DNA from: Pseudomonadota bacterium
GTDB lineage: Bacteria; Desulfobacterota; JADFVX01
DNA length: 16,139 nucleotides
Assembly (NCBI GenBank): GCA_015222755.1
Contig: JADFVX010000107.1
Location: forward strand, 1-16,139
Reading direction: 5' to 3'
Of this stretch, positions 15,642-16,139 are shown in pieces. Positions within the stretch are counted from its first letter, which is position 1. Each line of letters opens with the position of its first letter. The notes under the pieces were generated by a model. It saw only the letters and a program-made list of their open reading frames with translations. It did not search any database and was not told the DNA's origin. The translations under genes and the position numbers were made by a program.

Positions 15642-15950
15642 TTACGTGTCGCTTTTCGCAAAGTACGCCGTGGCTTTTTTTAGGAAGTCACGCTCTTCCT
15701 TGAGTTTCGCTACTTCTTTCTTGAGTTTGCGAATCTCTTCTTTTTCTGCGATTGAGTAATTTGTGCCGTCAGCAACTGTAAACTGACCCTTGGAAAGTTT
15801 ATTGAACTGGGTACGCCAGTTGTAGATCTGGTTGACGTGAATACCCAACTCCCTGGCTACATCTGCAGCTGTTCTGTCCGGCATATCGGCCAACCTTACC
15901 GCCTCTTTTCGATATGATTCTGAATACGCCTTTGTTTTTCTTTTAGTCAT
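15642..15950 (-). CDS. IS3-family transposase OrfA, helix-turn-helix protein
   Basis: This 102-residue basic protein has an HTH_Tnp_1-type DNA-binding domain (residues 1-55; YSESYRKEAVRLADM, then TAADVARELGIHVNQIYNWR). A C-terminal coiled-coil/leucine-zipper stretch, EEIRKLKKEVAKLKEERDFL (71-90), is used for oligomerisation in IS3 relatives. It binds the element's ends and, as the first part of OrfAB, directs transposition; alone it is often a repressor. The reading frame passes the slippery CTA-AAA-AAA-GCC near its end and stops 10 codons later. Confidence 0.93.
   Translation of the reverse strand: MTKRKTKAYSESYRKEAVRLADMPDRTAADVARELGIHVNQIYNWRTQFNKLSKGQFTVADGTNYSIAEKEEIRKLKKEVAKLKEERDFLKKATAYFAKSDT
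15674..15681 (-). promoter_or_regulatory. Programmed -1 frameshift slippery site (A7G) between orfA and orfB
   Basis: On the minus strand the orfA codons CTA AAA AAA GCC contain seven A residues followed by G. Slipping back one base puts ribosomes into the orfB frame, which is open across this point and reads ...KKSHGVLCEKRHVKYALIAS into the OrfB start. A-rich heptamers of this kind are the established frameshift signals of IS3-family elements. Confidence 0.8.
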
Positions 15951-15990
15951 TTTGACACCTCTCCTTAGGTTATAAACCTAATTAATGAGT

Positions 15991-16010
15991 GTGTCTACTT
16001 TTCGTGGGTA
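15991..16010 (-). repeat. IS3-family terminal inverted repeat, right
   Basis: On the minus strand this reads TACCCACGAAAAGTAGACAC, matching the left repeat at 18 of 20 positions. Up to 6 more bases (to 16016) may belong to the element. Confidence 0.9.
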
Positions 16011-16018
16011 GCTTCGAA

Positions 16019-16025
16019 GCCTAAC
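16019..16025 (-). other. Integron core site GTTAGGC (candidate attI junction)
   Basis: On the minus strand GTTAGGC is a perfect match to the integron core consensus GTTRRRY, where cassettes join at G^TT. It lies 2-8 bases from the right end of the IS3 element and upstream, in the cassette direction, of the DUF4826 gene and its attC-like site. No attC-type complementary arm lies on its right side, so it fits attI better than the end of another attC. A partial direct copy, CGTTAATA, lies about 15 bases further upstream on the minus strand (16041-16048), reminiscent of the extra integrase-binding repeats of attI sites. A 7-base match alone would be weak; the context makes it worth naming. Confidence 0.55.
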
Positions 16026-16057
16026 GATATCTATACTGCATATTAACGATAAGAGGA

Positions 16058-16085
16058 ACTATAGCACAAAATTAAAGGGTATCAA
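16058..16085 (-). promoter_or_regulatory. Minus-strand promoter in the position of an integron cassette promoter (Pc)
   Basis: On the minus strand TTGATA (16080-16085) is followed after 16 bases by TATAGT (16058-16063); each hexamer matches consensus at 5 of 6 positions. Transcription would start near 16051 and run through the GTTAGGC core site towards the cassette gene, where a Pc promoter should lie. The IS3 element now separates it from DUF4826. Confidence 0.6.
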
Positions 16086-16122
16086 ATATATGCAGTAGAC
16101 TTTACCTCCGTAAACAATATAT

Positions 16123-16128
16123 AGGAGG
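16123..16128 (+). promoter_or_regulatory. Strong ribosome binding site of the gene starting at the right edge
   Basis: AGGAGG lies 6 bases before an ATG at 16135. Upstream, TTTAC-CTCC-GTAAA (16101-16114) forms a small hairpin, and its CCTCC (16105-16109) is complementary to GGAGG (16124-16128), so the site could be masked in an alternative fold. Confidence 0.75.
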
Positions 16129-16134
16129 CTGTCA

Positions 16135-16139
16135 ATGAA
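16135..16139 (+). CDS. First bases of a gene cut by the window edge, candidate integron integrase
   Basis: Only ATGAA is visible, behind an ideal AGGAGG. No protein evidence exists in the window. The gene diverges from the cassette gene and abuts a candidate attI and Pc, which is where intI lies in integrons; that identity is a prediction from layout only. Any other gene with a good ribosome binding site would look the same here. Confidence 0.4.

Larger units (their letters stand above)
14756..16016 (-). mobile_element. IS3-family insertion sequence (about 1.26 kb)
   Basis: The element is bounded by inverted repeats, contains orfA and orfB in the -1 frame, and has a slippery A7G between them, the classic IS3 layout. 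The left end TGATCTTACCCAC closely resembles the end of IS3 itself as I remember it. The right end reads CGAAGCTACCCAC on the minus strand, so its terminal base departs from the expected TG. No 3-5 base target duplication is visible: GTG/AGTG on the left against AAG/AAGC on the right, or TCT against GCT if the ends are taken at 14762 and 16010. Exact ends are therefore uncertain by about 6 bases. Both open frames are intact, so the element may still move. Confidence 0.92.

Noticed and set aside
16011..16020. GCTTCGAAGC perfect palindrome as an operator
   Set aside because: It lies at the junction between the IS3 end and the flank and part of it probably belongs to the element end; a chance palindrome is likely.
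16130..16135. TTGACA on the minus strand as a second cassette promoter
   Set aside because: No acceptable -10 box lies 16-18 bases downstream; the TTGATA/TATAGT pair is much better.
1..16139. CRISPR arrays, tRNA or rRNA genes
   Set aside because: No regularly spaced repeats and no recognisable tRNA or rRNA segments were seen on either strand.

Overview
The window looks like chromosomal DNA of a Gram-negative, respiring bacterium, most likely a deltaproteobacterial (Desulfobacterota-type) or related lineage. This is inference. It rests on an 11-haem secreted cytochrome c, an exported PQQ-type beta-propeller, an Omp85-type outer-membrane barrel protein, and the order radical-SAM/DUF2344, RNase G, alanine racemase. 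TTG start codons are frequent: three are close to forced (rdgB, rng, alr).

Left edge (1-1079): the 3' end of a cyclophilin gene on the plus strand meets a RelE/Phd-type toxin-antitoxin pair on the minus strand, with a hairpin between them. The pair has its own good sigma70-type promoter.

Minus-strand housekeeping/respiratory cluster (1080-7425): reading right to left, rph (RNase PH), rdgB (XTP/dITP pyrophosphatase), an exported 8-bladed PQQ-like propeller, an 11-haem cytochrome c, and a DinG-family Fe-S helicase. The helicase carries an extra N-terminal RadC-like JAMM domain. Genes abut or are closely spaced, and a promoter sits just upstream of rph.

Plus-strand cluster (about 7525-14112): a divergent promoter drives an Omp85/POTRA outer-membrane protein, a fused radical-SAM + DUF2344 protein, RNase G/E and alanine racemase.

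Right end (14113-16139): this accessory region is best read as the proximal end of an integron whose cassettes point along the minus strand. From right to left it holds: a strong ribosome binding site and ATG of a plus-strand gene cut by the window edge (predicted to be the integrase, unproven); a minus-strand promoter in the position of a cassette promoter; a perfect GTTAGGC core site; an IS3-family element with orfA/orfB, a frameshift slippery site and inverted repeats, inserted right behind the core site; a DUF4826 cassette gene; and a structured attC-like site with VCR-like sequence and extrahelical bases. The attC-like site lies about 105 bp beyond alr. This integron reading, with the JAMM-DinG fusion, is the most interesting content of the window.
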